The position numbers were made by a program, and so were the translations under genes. Positions 13,175 through 25,208 of a stretch of 64,000 bases of DNA are shown piece by piece (positions within the stretch are counted from its first letter, which is position 1; each line of letters opens with the position of its first letter). The notes under the pieces were generated by a model. The model was not told where the DNA came from, did no database searches, and saw nothing but the letters and a program-made list of their open reading frames with translations. Source of the DNA: Daphnia pulex (Eukaryota; Arthropoda; Branchiopoda; Diplostraca; Daphniidae); the NCBI RefSeq assembly GCF_021134715.1, contig NC_060023.1, forward strand, positions 11,966,001 through 12,030,000. The letters are read 5' to 3'.

Positions 13175-15404
13175 ATGGTAAGTTAACATCCGTAATTGTC
13201 ATTCTTGAATATGAGTTAAATCAATGGAAATAATATATCAATGTTTCATCTTCCAATTAGGCACAAATGTTCGTGCTGTTTGAGCATGCGGCTGGCTATG
13301 CGTTATTTCGCGTTAGAGAATTCGAAGACGTCGGATCTTTCCTGCCTCAAGTTGAGCAGTCCGTCACGGATTTAAGCCGTTTCAATGGAGTCGTTAAATT
13401 GGTTGCATTTGCCCCCTTTAAATCTGCTGCACATGCGCTTGACAACATCAATTCAATTTCCGAAGGTAGCTGATACATTTTTATTTTACTTCCCTGACCG
13501 ATAGTTACTATTGTATCATTTAATAAATTAGGTGTGCTCTCTGAGGATCTTAACCTCTTTCTGGAAACTAACTTACCCAAGCCTGAGAAAAAGGGAAAGA
13601 AGGACAGCTTTGTGTTGGGTGTTAGTGAACCTAAGCTAGGTGCTTCGATCTCAGAAATTTTGGGTATCACTTGCCAGCATGCAGGTGTAATCCCCGAAAT
13701 TGTTCGTGGCATCAGAGTACATTTTGCTCACCTAGTGAAAGGTATGTTTTTGATAATTTGGGTTAAGCTTTCAAGGTTTAAATATTTTCATGTATATTGG
13801 CAGGTTTCACTGTTCAAACTTCTGGAGTTGCTCAGCTTGGTTTGGGTCACAGCTACTCACGAGCCAAAGTTAAGTTTAACGTCCACAGAGTTGACAACAT
13901 GATCATTCAAAGTATTGCATTGCTTGACCAACTGGACAAAGACATCAACACATTTTCAATGCGTATTAGGTTAGTTTGTTTATTTAAAACCAGTTTTTGC
14001 AGATTTAATTCCATCTCTTAATATTTAAAAATTCTAGAGAGTGGTACTCTTACCACTTCCCAGAACTCATCAAAGTTGTTCCTGACAACTATGTCTTTGC
14101 CAAATGTGCTCAGTTTATTAAGAACCGCAAGGAACTGTCAGAAGAATCTTTACCTCAGCTAACTGAAATTGTCAATGATGCTGGTATTGCTCAGTCAGTT
14201 TTAGATGCCTCGCGCTCTTCAATGGGTAATATCAATAATAAAAATTTTAATTTTGCACTGAAATTTAACCCCTTATTTTCTTTAAGGTATGGACATTTCT
14301 CCTATCGATTTGATCAATATTGAACGGTTTGCCAAACGTGTTGTTGCGCTGGCTGAATATCGTAAAGAACTGCAAGAATACCTGAGATCAAAAATGCACA
14401 ACATTGCACCAAACTTGTCAGCCCTTATTGGTGAACAAGTCGGAGCCCGTTTGATTTCTCATGCAGGTTCTCTAACTAGCCTTGCTAAATATCCCGCGTC
14501 AACTGTCCAGATTCTTGGAGCTGAAAAAGCACTCTTCAGGTAACAATTATAATCTTCACTTGTGTGTGAATTTCTGAACTCTCGTAAATGTTATTGTAGA
14601 GCTCTGAAAACCAAAGGCAATACTCCGAAATACGGTTTGATTTATCATTCAACATTCATTGGTCGCGCTGGAGTTAAGAATAAGGGGCGCATTTCTCGCT
14701 ATTTGGCCAACAAGTGTTCCATTGCTTCAAGAATTGATTGCTTTTCCGGTATGTATTTTCTTCGATTTCGTAAAATTTTCTCCAACTAAATTGTCACGTC
14801 TTTCTGTCGTTTTCTTGTTCAGAGGAAACTTGCGATGTATTTGGCATAAAGCTTCGTGAGCAAGTAGAAGACCGACTTAAGTTTTATGAATCTGGAGACA
14901 TTCCTCGCAAAAATGTGGATGTTATGCAGGAAGCCTTAGCTGAAGCCAAAACTGTTTTGGTATGTTTATAATTTTTCATTGCGTAGTGAGTATTCCATAC
15001 ATTGTTCGGATGTTTAGGCTTCCCAGAAGAAAAAGAAGAAGAAGAAGAAGAGCATCTCAGCTGATATCACCATGGATGCCGCTACTGACACTACTCTTCC
15101 ATCCGATGGAGAAGGTAAAAAGAAGAAGAAGAAGAAAAGTATTTCTCAAGAAGATGTCGAAGCCATGGACACTTCACTTCCACTAAATGGCGAAGGCAAG
15201 AAAAAGAAGTCTCGGGATGAGAACGGAAATGGTGACGCTAAACTTGACGAATCTGTAGGTTTAGACAACAGCGTAAGTGAAAAGAAGAAGAAGAAAAAGA
15301 AGAATAAAGATGCCGAAACTACACTGGATCAATCAGCAATGGATGAAGATGATGAAGGAGCCTCACCGTCGAAGAAGTCCAAAAAGAAGAAGAACGCTGC
15401 CTAA
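13175..15404 (+). CDS. NOP56: NOP56, box C/D snoRNP core protein
   Basis: Nucleolar protein that pairs with NOP58 and fibrillarin to guide 2'-O-methylation of rRNA. Nine exons: 13175-13177, 13261-13465, 13532-13741, 13804-13969, 14038-14225, 14287-14539, 14600-14748, 14823-14959 and 15018-15404; 565 aa. The first coding exon is just the ATG. The N-terminal domain begins [17 protein letters not shown], followed by the central coiled-coil/NOSIC region ([20 protein letters not shown]) and the snoRNA-binding Nop domain with [20 protein letters not shown] at ~334-353. The C-terminal ~130 residues carry lysine blocks in an acidic, serine-rich tail, the KKE/D type found in NOP56 and NOP58. Frame is kept across all junctions. 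Confidence 0.96.
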
Positions 15405-16587
15405 TGAATGTCTTTCTTTACCTCGGCAATTCCTCACAATCTGTTGACCTTGTGAAACAGCTCACTATTTTAGTTTTTTGTAATGATGTAATCGGAATCA
15501 ATACAATTGGGCTAAGGTCACAAAACTGGGTATCTATTATTCCTTTTCCTAAGTTTCTATCACAGCAGTGACCAGTGAAGTGAATAAATATTCTTCTTAG
15601 TGTTTCGGTAAGATCATTTAACGTTAGAATTGTTACTTTTGAAACTAACAATTTATTTCTATTTAGGTCTCGTGATGGAGTGTTACTGTAATATTCGAAA
15701 AACCGCGGATGGCGTAGCGTTGGGGAAGGCTAGATGTGTAGGCAGTCAGATCCTGAAATCGTTATGGATATTTATAAATCTCTTCAACTTAAAAAGGTAC
15801 TTATTAGTTATTACTTTTGTTGTTGCCAAGTTATTTGCCTAACCTCGATTGAAAGCTGTTCGAAGTTCGTCGTTTGAGATCGCTTCATGTAACTTTTTCA
15901 CTACTGATCTTAAATCTTAATTTCTGTTTGTCCACATTTTACGTAAATCTTCCTTTGGAACGACTAACCAACTCCTTTTTATAACGACGGATCGAAGACG
16001 ATCGATCGAATCGAGAACACGCGGGAGGTGTTAGTGAATTGAAAGTAATAAATTCCAAATTCTATGACAATTACGAAGTTATGAATGTGAATTACTTTTT
16101 TAATCGTCTTTCTTTACGTTTTCAGATCTGGTTGTTTTCGCTAGATGTCATTATTTTTTATGACTTGATGTGTCTTGTTATTTAGGAAGTATACAATCAC
16201 ATGTTCGAAATTCAAATAGTTCAGATTGTACGGTGCAGTTCTAGTAACACATTAAGTCAGATAAACTGGTCCGTTTTACTAAAGTTTTTAAATGAAAATG
16301 TTCCGTAATCACATGTGTTTTGAGGTAAAAAAAAGTCTTTGAAATTTCCCGTAGGGATTCTAGTCACAGTCGAACGAGGCTCAGTTTCAACACGCCACCG
16401 CTACGATACAAATCGCTATTCAAACGTAAGAAAAAAGGTTGTATTCTTCAACACGAAACGTACGGAAATGTTACGCAAAATGCCTTCACTTTTTATAGAC
16501 ATAGATTGCTCGCAGAAATCTCTTTCAGATAGATGTAATTTCCAGGGGTATCTGTGTTTTTACACAGCGTTTTTCCTGTAAAATTGC
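15405..16587. other. Intergenic, no supported gene
   Basis: About 1.2 kb downstream of NOP56. A 70-codon open frame near 15630-15842 begins after an acceptor-like site but has no domain, no donor and no splice partner. No other structure seen. Confidence 0.5.
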
Positions 16588-16712
16588 AGTCGCCAAAGAC
16601 GCGCCACTAGCTTTCGATGGCCACCGCTATTCCCGCCAAAGACGCACTAATCTTTATTTTATGCCGCTAGATGCGCCACATTGGGGCTCATTTTCCCCGC
16701 TTGAAGCGCGTC
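16588..16712 (+). repeat. Direct repeat copy A (~115-125 bp)
   Basis: Contains GCCACTAGCTTTCGATGGCC, a CCGCTATTC block, CCAAAGACGC, then an AATCTTT...TTTTATGCCGCTAGATGCG segment and ends near GCGTCAAC. The same blocks recur in order and orientation at 19484-19598 with scattered differences. The two copies bracket both pseudogenes. Confidence 0.8.
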
Positions 16713-17009
16713 AACCCAAGAAGCTAGTTTGCAGGCCTACTAGAAGTGAGTTCGGTAGTAGTTTTTACGGCTGTCCGGCGGCCTTGTAATCTTGTATATA
16801 TGTAGATCCCCACCCAACGTGAACAGATTAGCGTCCGGTTTGTTTACGTTTAAAAGCAAAGCAAGTTTTACTACTGGTTTAGACAAACAAATTGGTTATT
16901 TACACATTTTTTGGTATTCTTCAAGTCCATAGATATGTAGAATTTCAATTTTTGAGTGTGATCTACTACAATTGACAAACATTTCTTACTGAAATATTTT
17001 CCTTTTTAG

Positions 17010-17700
17010 ATGCCTGTAGAAGTTCAAAAGGAAGACGAAGCTGAGACTTTCACATTTCAGGCCATGATTGCTCAGCTTATGAGCTTGATTATCAACACGT
17101 TCTATAGTTGATCTCCAACTCCTCTATGTCCTAGACAATATCTGTTATGAATCCGTGACTGACCCAAGCAAGTTGGACAGCGGTAAGGATCTTATTAGAA
17201 TCAAGATTGTCCTCAACAAGAATGACTCACTCTCATGGATACGTAAGTAGAAAAATTTTGTTCCTCCTATTTGAACACGTATTTGACTGTTCTGTTTCTC
17301 TTTAGTGGTATTGGCATGATCATAAGGCTGATTTGGTTAACAACTTGGGTACTATTGCCAAGTTTGGAAGTAAAGCTTTCATGGAAGGCCTCTCTGCTGG
17401 AGCTGACATCTCCATGATTGGTCAGTTTGGTGTGGGTTTCTACTCTGCTTATCTGGTTGCCGACAAGGTGACAGTTCATTCCAAGCATAATGATTGAAAC
17501 CTCTCTGCTGTCATCTGGTTTCTCCCTGGAAGAGCCAGCCGTCCATGCTTCTCGCATCTCCCGCACGATCCCATTGGGTTTGGGTATCGATGAAGATGAT
17601 GTCCCTGCTGGTGGTGAGGAAGCCGAAGCCGAAGAAGAGATGCCGCCATTGGAGAATGATGAAGATGCTTCTCGCTGGAGAAAGGCGATTACACGTGTCA
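17010..17700 (+). pseudogene. HSP90 (Hsp83-type) pseudogene, non-processed
   Basis: Remnant of a cytosolic HSP90 chaperone gene. The N-terminal ATPase part is recognisable from the ATG at 17010: [14 protein letters not shown], then a premature stop and frame changes, then [20 protein letters not shown] and [20 protein letters not shown]. At about 17493 it jumps directly to the C-terminal [14 protein letters not shown]-type segment and GLGIDEDD, so roughly 500 residues of middle and C-terminal domain are missing. A GT-AG intron survives at about 17242-17305 between LTLMDT and GIGM, so this is a duplicated gene rather than a retrocopy. It also kept an acceptor before the ATG. It lost the MEEVD end. 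It sits head-on to the RUVBL1 pseudogene inside a pair of direct repeats. Confidence 0.9.
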
Positions 17701-18149
17701 ATTACTGTTCTAAAACTTAAAACCCAAACTCAGTTTCTTTCAATTGTTCTTATTTCAGCGTTTTGGCGAACTGGAATGAGGGCATTCATATGATAAAATT
17801 AGTCTTATTGTCTTAAAATCATGGCTTCACTTCATTGTGTTGCTCCCTCGTTCCTGGCATTGTATAACTACGTGTTAAGTATTTGAATTCAATACAACCA
17901 ATCGCGGTTTGCTGTATTAAAACTTTGTTTGATTTCTCTCCATACCCCTGCTTGTGACATCCAACGACATATCGACTTTCGAATGGAAAAGCGGTACATA
18001 GAGCTTAGGTTTTTTGTTATGAGAAATGTTTTTAGAAAAATGGAAGCGGAGTGGCTTGACGAATGGAATTGGTTATTCGTGGAGGATAATTTTATTAGGA
18101 AAAAATGGAAAAAAAACCCACACAGACCAGCAAATTTTACTCCGATTCC

Positions 18150-19290
<1,141 letters not shown>

Positions 19291-19483
19291 TAGATCTGAT
19301 CCAACCCATCACTATACCAGCTGCATGTGAAATGTAGCGCAAATGTAACCATTTTCACAATCTTGTGAAGAAATTGCACCTCATTCATGGAGCAAAACAC
19401 GATTAGACATATTTGGTAATGAAAAAAAAAACAATTGTTAAACTGTTGTGTATTTTCCCAGTAACATCTCAATCAATCACCGA

Positions 19484-19598
19484 AAAAGCGCCACTAGCTT
19501 TCGATGGCCACCGCTATTCCAGCCAAAGACGCGCCAATCTTTCTTTTATGCCGCTAGATGCGACACATTGAGGCTCACTTTCCCGAATAGATATGCGT
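19484..19598 (+). repeat. Direct repeat copy B
   Basis: Second copy of the repeat at 16588-16712, same orientation. It shares GCCACTAGCTTTCGATGGCC, CCACCGCTATTCC, CCAAAGACGCGCC and TTTTATGCCGCTAGATGCG, with substitutions and a different stretch just before the final GCGTCAAC. No element ends or target-site duplication could be defined. Confidence 0.78.
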
Positions 19599-20514
19599 CA
19601 ACACAATTGGGTTGAAATAGGAAATAGTTTGCAACAAAGGCAAGTAAAATTGAAAAGGCAAGCAACATTATAACTCAGCAAATTTTCAATCCTTGTTTAT
19701 GAGTTAGTATTTCAGAACTCACATAAAGGAACAAAATAAAAACAACATAGACACACTACAACAATTTCATCACACCACACTCCCCAAAAGACCCGGAGGG
19801 AAACTGGCGACGCTAGGCGCGAGGCACAATGAAAACATTGTAGTTTTTACAGATGTATTTGTGAATTTCAGGTTATCGAGTTGGAGATTTTGCTGCAACC
19901 TCACTTGGAATTGGAAGCCTTGACTGCCCTGATAGGATATGGTATGGATTAGTGACACCTAAAATAAATGACACGATTTTTTTTTATTTCTTGCAACAAA
20001 TAATTCACTTTGAGAGAAAAAAAATAGTTGGATAAAAGTGTGGTTTCCAAGTAAGTGTTTTAAATTCTCACAACCTTTGCTTTTAAACACATTGCGAAAT
20101 TTGTATTGCAACTATCAATGAGAGTTTCAGAATCTGTAGTTGTTATTAAGAAATAAAACTGAAACAATTGATGAGTGAAATAAAGTAAATTTGTAAACTA
20201 ACCTTTTATAAATTTTTCCCATGTTCATCATCGGACTGACTACAAAGATTGTTCAAATGTTGACATTTTCGCTTCCGATTTGCGACGTGCTTATTGACCA
20301 AGAAAAAGAATTTAAAAATAAGGCTCAACTGTGTGCACATCATGAAATGAATATGGATTGATCATATGTTTGAAACTTTATAGATAAGCAGTGGAATATT
20401 TTCGAAGAAGCCGACTATCCTTCAAACGGTTCGAAATGGAAGATTTTATTCATTAACCGAAGAAACAAGTTTAATTACTTAAATGTCAATTTGGATAAAG
20501 TGAGTTTTAAGCCA
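19599..20514. other. Spacer before the palindrome, no supported gene
   Basis: AT-rich sequence. A short exon-like stretch at about 19870-19958 follows an acceptor-like TTTCAG but has no recognisable product and no partner exon. Confidence 0.5.
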
Positions 20515-20880
20515 TAACCATTTGGTATTCATTTTTATATTGGTTTTAGTAGACCCATCCCCAGCAACGTCAACCTGCAGGAGAAAAGGCCAGTTTTGAT
20601 GTCCTTCAACCGGAGGTCACTGAGATCATTACGTAAAACTGTCAATGTTGTGGTGTAGAGGTTGGGTAAGAACGGAAAGTTTTACATAACCATTTGGTAT
20701 TCATTTTGATAATGTTTTTTTGTAAACCCATCCCCAGCTACGTCAACCTGCGGGAGGAAAGGCCAGTTTGTATGTCATTCAACCGAAGGTCACGGAGATC
20801 ATTACATAAAATTGGTAAAACGTTTCCTGCAGTGGTGTAGAGGTTGGGTTAGAACGGGACGTTTTCCATCATTATCAAAA
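20515..20880 (+). repeat. Tandem pair of ~175-190 bp promoter-proximal units
   Basis: Two adjacent units, about 20515-20686 and 20687-20880, both start with TAACCATTTGGTATTCATTTT and share CCCATCCCCAGC, ACGTCAACCTGC, AAAGGCCAGTTT, a CAACCG-AGGTCAC-GAGATCATTAC block and GGTGTAGAGGTTGGGT. They lie directly upstream of a TATA-type promoter. A related but more diverged pair lies at the other end of the palindrome (about 29085-29390, reverse orientation). Confidence 0.75.
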
Positions 20881-20932
20881 AGGTAAAATACCCACAAGGC
20901 TTGAGTTGAGAGGTAAGGGTGAGAAAAAGTCG

Positions 20933-20970
20933 TATAAAAGGAGAGAGAAAAGGCGATAGAGATCAGTCGA
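20933..20970 (+). promoter_or_regulatory. TATA + initiator core promoter, left copy
   Basis: TATAAAAG at 20933-20940 is followed about 31 bp downstream by GATCAGTCGAG, which contains the arthropod initiator TCAGT. The spacing is right for a start near 20965, about 110 bp upstream of the first ATG of the YYTTK-repeat gene. The same pair is kept in the right arm. Confidence 0.7.
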
Positions 20971-22371
20971 GTGAGAATTTCCGACACGGCAACAACTGCA
21001 GCACTATTGGTCTCCAACTGCAGCACTATTGGTCTCCAACTGCCTTCTTCATCTCATTATCAGTTTGCAATCATGGGTAAACATTCAGTTTAAATTCGAT
21101 TCGTGAATGAATTCTATCTTATTTTTAGTTATTGATTCAGTTATATTCGAAAATTTATTTTTCAATTTGTTTATTTTAAAGTTAACTATGGCGCCGTGCT
21201 CCTTTTGGGTGTTGGATCGTTGATGGCTGGTGCGACCACTGGTGTACCGATGTCTCCTGCGCATGGTTGATAAGAAGCTTCGGCAGCAAAAGAATACTAC
21301 ACCGACTTACTGCTGCCGACTTACTAAAAAACAACATTAACTCTTCCTATACCGAAGACTCCAACACCAAGTCTCCTGAGTATTAAACTTCAACCTACGA
21401 TGTTCTATCTTAGGAAACATGGGTAATTATTCTGTCTTTTTTTACATGAATTGTGAATCATTACATATTTTTCTATTCGTTAATTTACTAGTTACAACTG
21501 AGAATTAATGGCATTAAAATTATTTACTATCTAGTTATCTGTGGGACATGTTGCTGTTGGGTGTTGATGGCTGAGCCAGGGGACCACGGGAGTACCGATG
21601 TCTTCTGGGTATGGCGGATACTAAACCGCAACGCCGTCGTTTTACAAAACAACGACATACGCAACTGGATACTACACCACCAAGACCCCCGAGTATTACA
21701 CCACAACTTGTGATGTCCCGAACTACTACACCGAAGCCTCAAAGTATAATTCTGTCCCGAGTACTACACCACGAAGGGAGCCGAGTACTACACCACGAAG
21801 GGAGCCGAGTACTACACCACGAAGGGAGCCGAGTACTACACCACGAAGGGAGCCGAGTACTACACCACGAAGGGAGCCGAGTACTACACCACGAAGGGAG
21901 CCGAGTACTACACCACGAAGGGAGCCGAGTACTACACCACGAAGGGAGCCGAGTACTACACCACGAAGGGAGCCGAGTACTACACCACGAAGGGAGCCGA
22001 GTACTACACCACGAAGGGAGCCGAGTACTACACCACGAAGGGAGCCGAGTACTACACCACGAAGGGAGCCGAGTACTACACCACGAAGGGAGCCGAGTAC
22101 TACACCACGAAGGGAGCCGAGTACTACACCACGAAGGGAGCCGAGTACTACACCACCATGTATGCTGCCATTTTACACCGAAGCTCCTGAGTATTACACC
22201 AAAGAGGTTGCATATTACGCTTCAACCCGCGCTGCCCTCAGTTGCTATCCCGAGGTTCCCGAGTACTACACCACCAAGGCACCCAAGTATTACACCACAA
22301 ACGCTTCCGGATTTTACTACAAGGAGATTCCTAAATTGCTAGAGCCGAAATATCTATTTTATTTTATTTAA
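20965..22371 (+). pseudogene. Degenerate YYTTK-repeat secreted-protein gene, left copy
   Basis: The first ATG is at 21073, interrupted after ATGG by a GT donor; the next exon (from 21182) encodes a signal-peptide-like VNYGAVLLLGVGSLMAGATT and stops at 21268-21270. A second, related signal-peptide exon follows at about 21536. A long repeat region and a tail with PEYYTKEVAYYAS and PEYYTTKAPKYYTT follow, to a stop near 22371. The repeat and tail lie in different frames and the leader exon stops early, so the gene is probably no longer functional as a full protein. The pattern of signal peptide plus Tyr/Thr repeats suggests an extracellular or cuticle-like structural protein; that is inference. 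The leader exon and its ATG-GTAA donor appear tandemly duplicated. Confidence 0.6.
21758..22157 (+). repeat. 24 bp tandem array, 16 units (left)
   Basis: Sixteen full copies plus a partial of a 24 bp unit containing GAAGGGAGCCGAGTACTACA, with no visible variation between units. In the biologically likely frame each unit encodes EYYTTKGA; another frame is also open throughout (RVLHHEGS). The mirrored array in the right arm has only seven units. Confidence 0.93.
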
Positions 22372-22868
22372 ATTGGTTGGTTGACTTCATGATCATTGGT
22401 CACTGGGAATTAACTGTTGATCTCAAATGAGAAAATAAAAATTCTAAGAAGGGTAATTCTTTTGTAAGACTTTTGGTTGTAACTTAAAGCCTGTCTTCAT
22501 TTTGATAGGCGTCTATTGGTGTTGGACTTCTTCAAGGCCAGTATCCTGCGCTGTGATACGTCTGTTTCATATTTTGGAGGTGATTACTGCCTTAGTCACT
22601 CTACGTACGGACATGTTCTTGTGTTTTGACGATGGTACAAGGGTAAGTTACGAAAGAAACTTGTAACTGTTGGTATTTTCAAATCTTATCAGTAAAAGGG
22701 AAGTGGTTGATCTTGGTATAAATGAAAGACTTTGAAGTTGAGATAATTCCTAAACAATACTTGGTATAAATTACTTGATGTAAATAAAAGACAATGAACA
22801 AAATACTTGTAAAAAGAATTGTGTTATATTGTCCCACCTCCACCCACAATTCCACCACATTTTACAGT

Positions 22869-22903
22869 CACATACACATATACATACACATACATACATA
22901 CAC
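22869..22903 (+). repeat. (CA/TA)n microsatellite
   Basis: Short imperfect CATACA repeat just before the MITE. Its mirror copy is at about 27333-27367. Confidence 0.8.
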
Positions 22904-22912
22904 TTGAGTTAA

Positions 22913-23175
22913 CCCGTTGGCTGCCACGCCATACAACCCGTAGGTTGCTTTCTACTAATCTACGTGCCACGTCTGAAGGATCCATGACCAAGTGGGACTT
23001 GCCATTGCTGACAAGTCCGTGCTGACAAGGGGAGGACTAAGGTGCATTGCCTTTTAACAGGCTTGCCTTGCGGCAAAGTTTGGGCTTGGCGACTCCCCGA
23101 CCCCGCGGCTTTTAAACCACGAGACCGAACAGCGCGGCCCGTGCAGTGGAGAACAAAGGTGTGGCAGCCAACGGG
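22913..23175 (+). mobile_element. piggyBac-like MITE, left copy
   Basis: A 263 bp non-coding element with perfect terminal inverted repeats CCCGTTGGCTGCCAC / GTGGCAGCCAACGGG, flanked on both sides by TTAA. TTAA target sites and termini starting CCC are the hallmark of the piggyBac superfamily. The interior is GC-rich relative to its surroundings and has no transposase, so it would need an enzyme in trans. An identical-looking copy sits at the mirror position 27061-27323. Confidence 0.85.
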
Positions 23176-23523
23176 TTAACTTACACTAACACAATAATAC
23201 CAACAATACGATGATCCACGTTGATGACGAGTCTCGGTGTCGGTCGCGATTCCACCGAGTTTCGTTCGCACCAGGAGCAGGGGCAACGTCCAACGGAGAC
23301 CGGTGACGATTGTTAAAGATGAGAAAATCCATCTTCTCGACGTCTCCTCTGCATTACCTGAATCAAGACAAACAATTCTTATTAAGTGACATGCCAATAA
23401 AAGTTACATAATAGTCACATAATACATATGGGATCATTGATCTGTTTTTTTTTTGCTCAAAACTTCAAAGGCGCGCTTTAAATTGCTTAAAATCTACCTA
23501 AGAATATTGAGAACTGTACACAT

Positions 23524-23913
23524 AACAAAGCTCACTTGCTAGTCTAAAAAAAAAAATTCCGGAAGTAGACCGGAAGTAACCACAGCGCCTCAACCATTGA
23601 GCTGTCATCAAATTAAACCACATATTCGTGATCTCCATGAAATTTGGGGTCGATTAGGTGTGATTTAAACGAAATCCAAAATTTGGCCAAAATCGAGAAT
23701 TTTCCTGAACTATAGTTCAGGAAAATTTTCGAAACCGGAAGTACGAAAACGTAAAAAATATAACATGAACTTTACCACAAATTTTACGAGGATCACGAAT
23801 ATGTGGTTCTTTTTCTCCTCAAATGAATATTTACTAAACTACAGACTGAAATGAGCAAACCGGAAGTAGAAAAAAAAAGCAAAATATCGAAAATTTAACA
23901 AGTGAGCTTTGTT
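23524..23913 (+). mobile_element. Non-autonomous TIR element with CCGGAAGT motifs, left copy
   Basis: A ~390 bp segment bounded by 15 bp inverted repeats AACAAAGCTCACTTG / CAAGTGAGCTTTGTT. Inside are several CCGGAAGTA motifs near both ends, paired CACATATTCGTGAT motifs and a 30 bp perfect palindrome at 23698-23727. It has no coding potential. No clear target duplication was found, so the superfamily is unassigned. Mirror copy at 26336-26725. Confidence 0.7.
23698..23727. repeat. 30 bp perfect palindrome inside the TIR element
   Basis: TTTTCCTGAACTATAGTTCAGGAAAA is the centre of a 30 bp self-complementary sequence with no loop, in the middle of the TIR element. It is repeated at the mirror position (about 26522-26551). 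Confidence 0.85.
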
Positions 23914-25040
23914 GCTGGCATAGTAATCGTCAGTTATCACTAAATATTTCAAAAGAATAACTGCCGATAAATGTTAAAGACATGTGCAAAGTTTCTGAAA
24001 CTGACTGTTTTGACAGCTGCAAATTTTCAAAAAGCCATCTAGCGTTGGAAAAAAGAAACTTCAATGTTAAACTTCGTTGGCGCGTAAGTAAGGCCTGATT
24101 TTGGAAACTACTACACAGACAGAGTCTAACTCAACTAGACAATTGGTAGATAACCTACGAAAATAAGTCAATTGTTGGGTACCTGGGCATAATCCCGTGG
24201 CGAGTGACTGCAGGTACTTCACAGCGGGCGGAAGCGAACACTGAAGTGATTTAATTCGCCAATGAAGCACAAGAAGCAGCGTACGTGGTGAAGATAAGGA
24301 CCCGAACGTTGGTAAAAGTCCCTCTTCTGTCATGGACAAAAGCCAGCGTTGGCTCAGGACTCACGATTCCATGAAGAATCTGCGTTGTAGATTGAAACTG
24401 GCGGCCGACTCGCGATCTCAGAGGACGTCATAAATAGTTCTGTAAAAATGAGTTGGGAATTAAACTTAAACAAAATTAACTCATAGTAGCATGGTAAAAG
24501 ACTAAAAGGTGATAATGATGTTTACCTTTATCATTTGGGTGATGAATTCAGAAAGACATTAGACTTTGATCAAGCAGATCTGGAAATGTACTAAATACAC
24601 TTCACACTCTTCATGTACATTCACTGAAACTGGAACTGTAATTAGCAATTGGATAAGGAAAATTATCTATATTATTTACAAATTTACATATGAAAAACAA
24701 AACTCTACCTATCTCTCAGCTGGGTTGCCTTCTGAGCGGCTGTAGAAACAGTTGTACACTCGACAAACATTCTGACACAGGTTACACTTGCAAGATTCAG
24801 AAAAGATCCATGGTCCATGCACAAAAACTTTTGTCTAATTCCACTGTATGCAGGCTTCCTATATGAGTTTCAGGCTTTTGACAGCATAAGGATCTAATGG
24901 ATGGAAAGTGACTGAGCACTAAGTCAACTTGTTGGAATGACGGACTGACTTTCTAGAATTTAAAGAGATGGATGTAATATTTCAAAATAAAGAAACTAGG
25001 TCAAGATAAACTTACACAAACGAAGTTCAATTGAGAATTC
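23914..25040. other. Inner left arm, unassigned sequence
   Basis: About 1.1 kb between the TIR element and the spacer. The minus strand has a 90-codon open frame (24067-24339), mirrored on the plus strand at 25910-26182. No domain is recognised and no coding call is made. Confidence 0.5.
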
Positions 25041-25208
25041 GGAATCACAAAAGCCCAAAAGGGTTCTACTAACGGTGGAGATCTTCTGTCAGCAACCCTT
25101 ATTTACTGACCGCTAGATGCCACTGTCTTCAGTTGATTTTGTCATACAGCCTGCTTCATGAAACATGGCGAAACAAATTGTTGCTATTGTATATACTTAT
25201 TTTTATGT
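25041..25208. other. 168 bp spacer at the palindrome centre
   Basis: Unique sequence between the two arms. The left arm ends and the right arm begins at a GAATTCTCAATTGAACTTCG-type sequence. The spacer contains CCGCTAGATGC, a short string also present in the direct repeats at 16.6 and 19.5 kb. No gene. Confidence 0.85.

Larger units (their letters stand above)
20560..25040 (+). repeat. Left arm of the large palindrome
   Basis: Reverse complement of 25209-29390. Inner pairs match around a fixed axis: any inner position plus its mirror sums to about 50249 (24067 with 26182, 25040 with 25209), and further out to about 50236 (22913 with 27323, 22342 with 27894), a shift from one small indel block. 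From the 24 bp array inward the arms look almost identical, with only a few mismatches in stretches compared by eye. Outside the array (before about 21750) they have diverged clearly. The arm carries a degenerate YYTTK-repeat gene, two small transposable elements and about 1 kb of unassigned sequence next to the centre. Confidence 0.95.

Noticed and set aside
15630-15842. 70-codon frame after an acceptor-like site
   Set aside because: No domain, no donor and no partner exon; composition like the surrounding intergenic DNA.
21758-22157. Regular array that might look like a CRISPR
   Set aside because: Units are 24 bp and contiguous with no spacers; it is a coding minisatellite in a eukaryotic gene.
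21611-22342. 243-codon open frame with an RVLHHEGS repeat
   Set aside because: The 24 bp unit keeps several frames open; the EYYTTKGA frame agrees with the tail and with related repeats, so this frame is probably not the native one.
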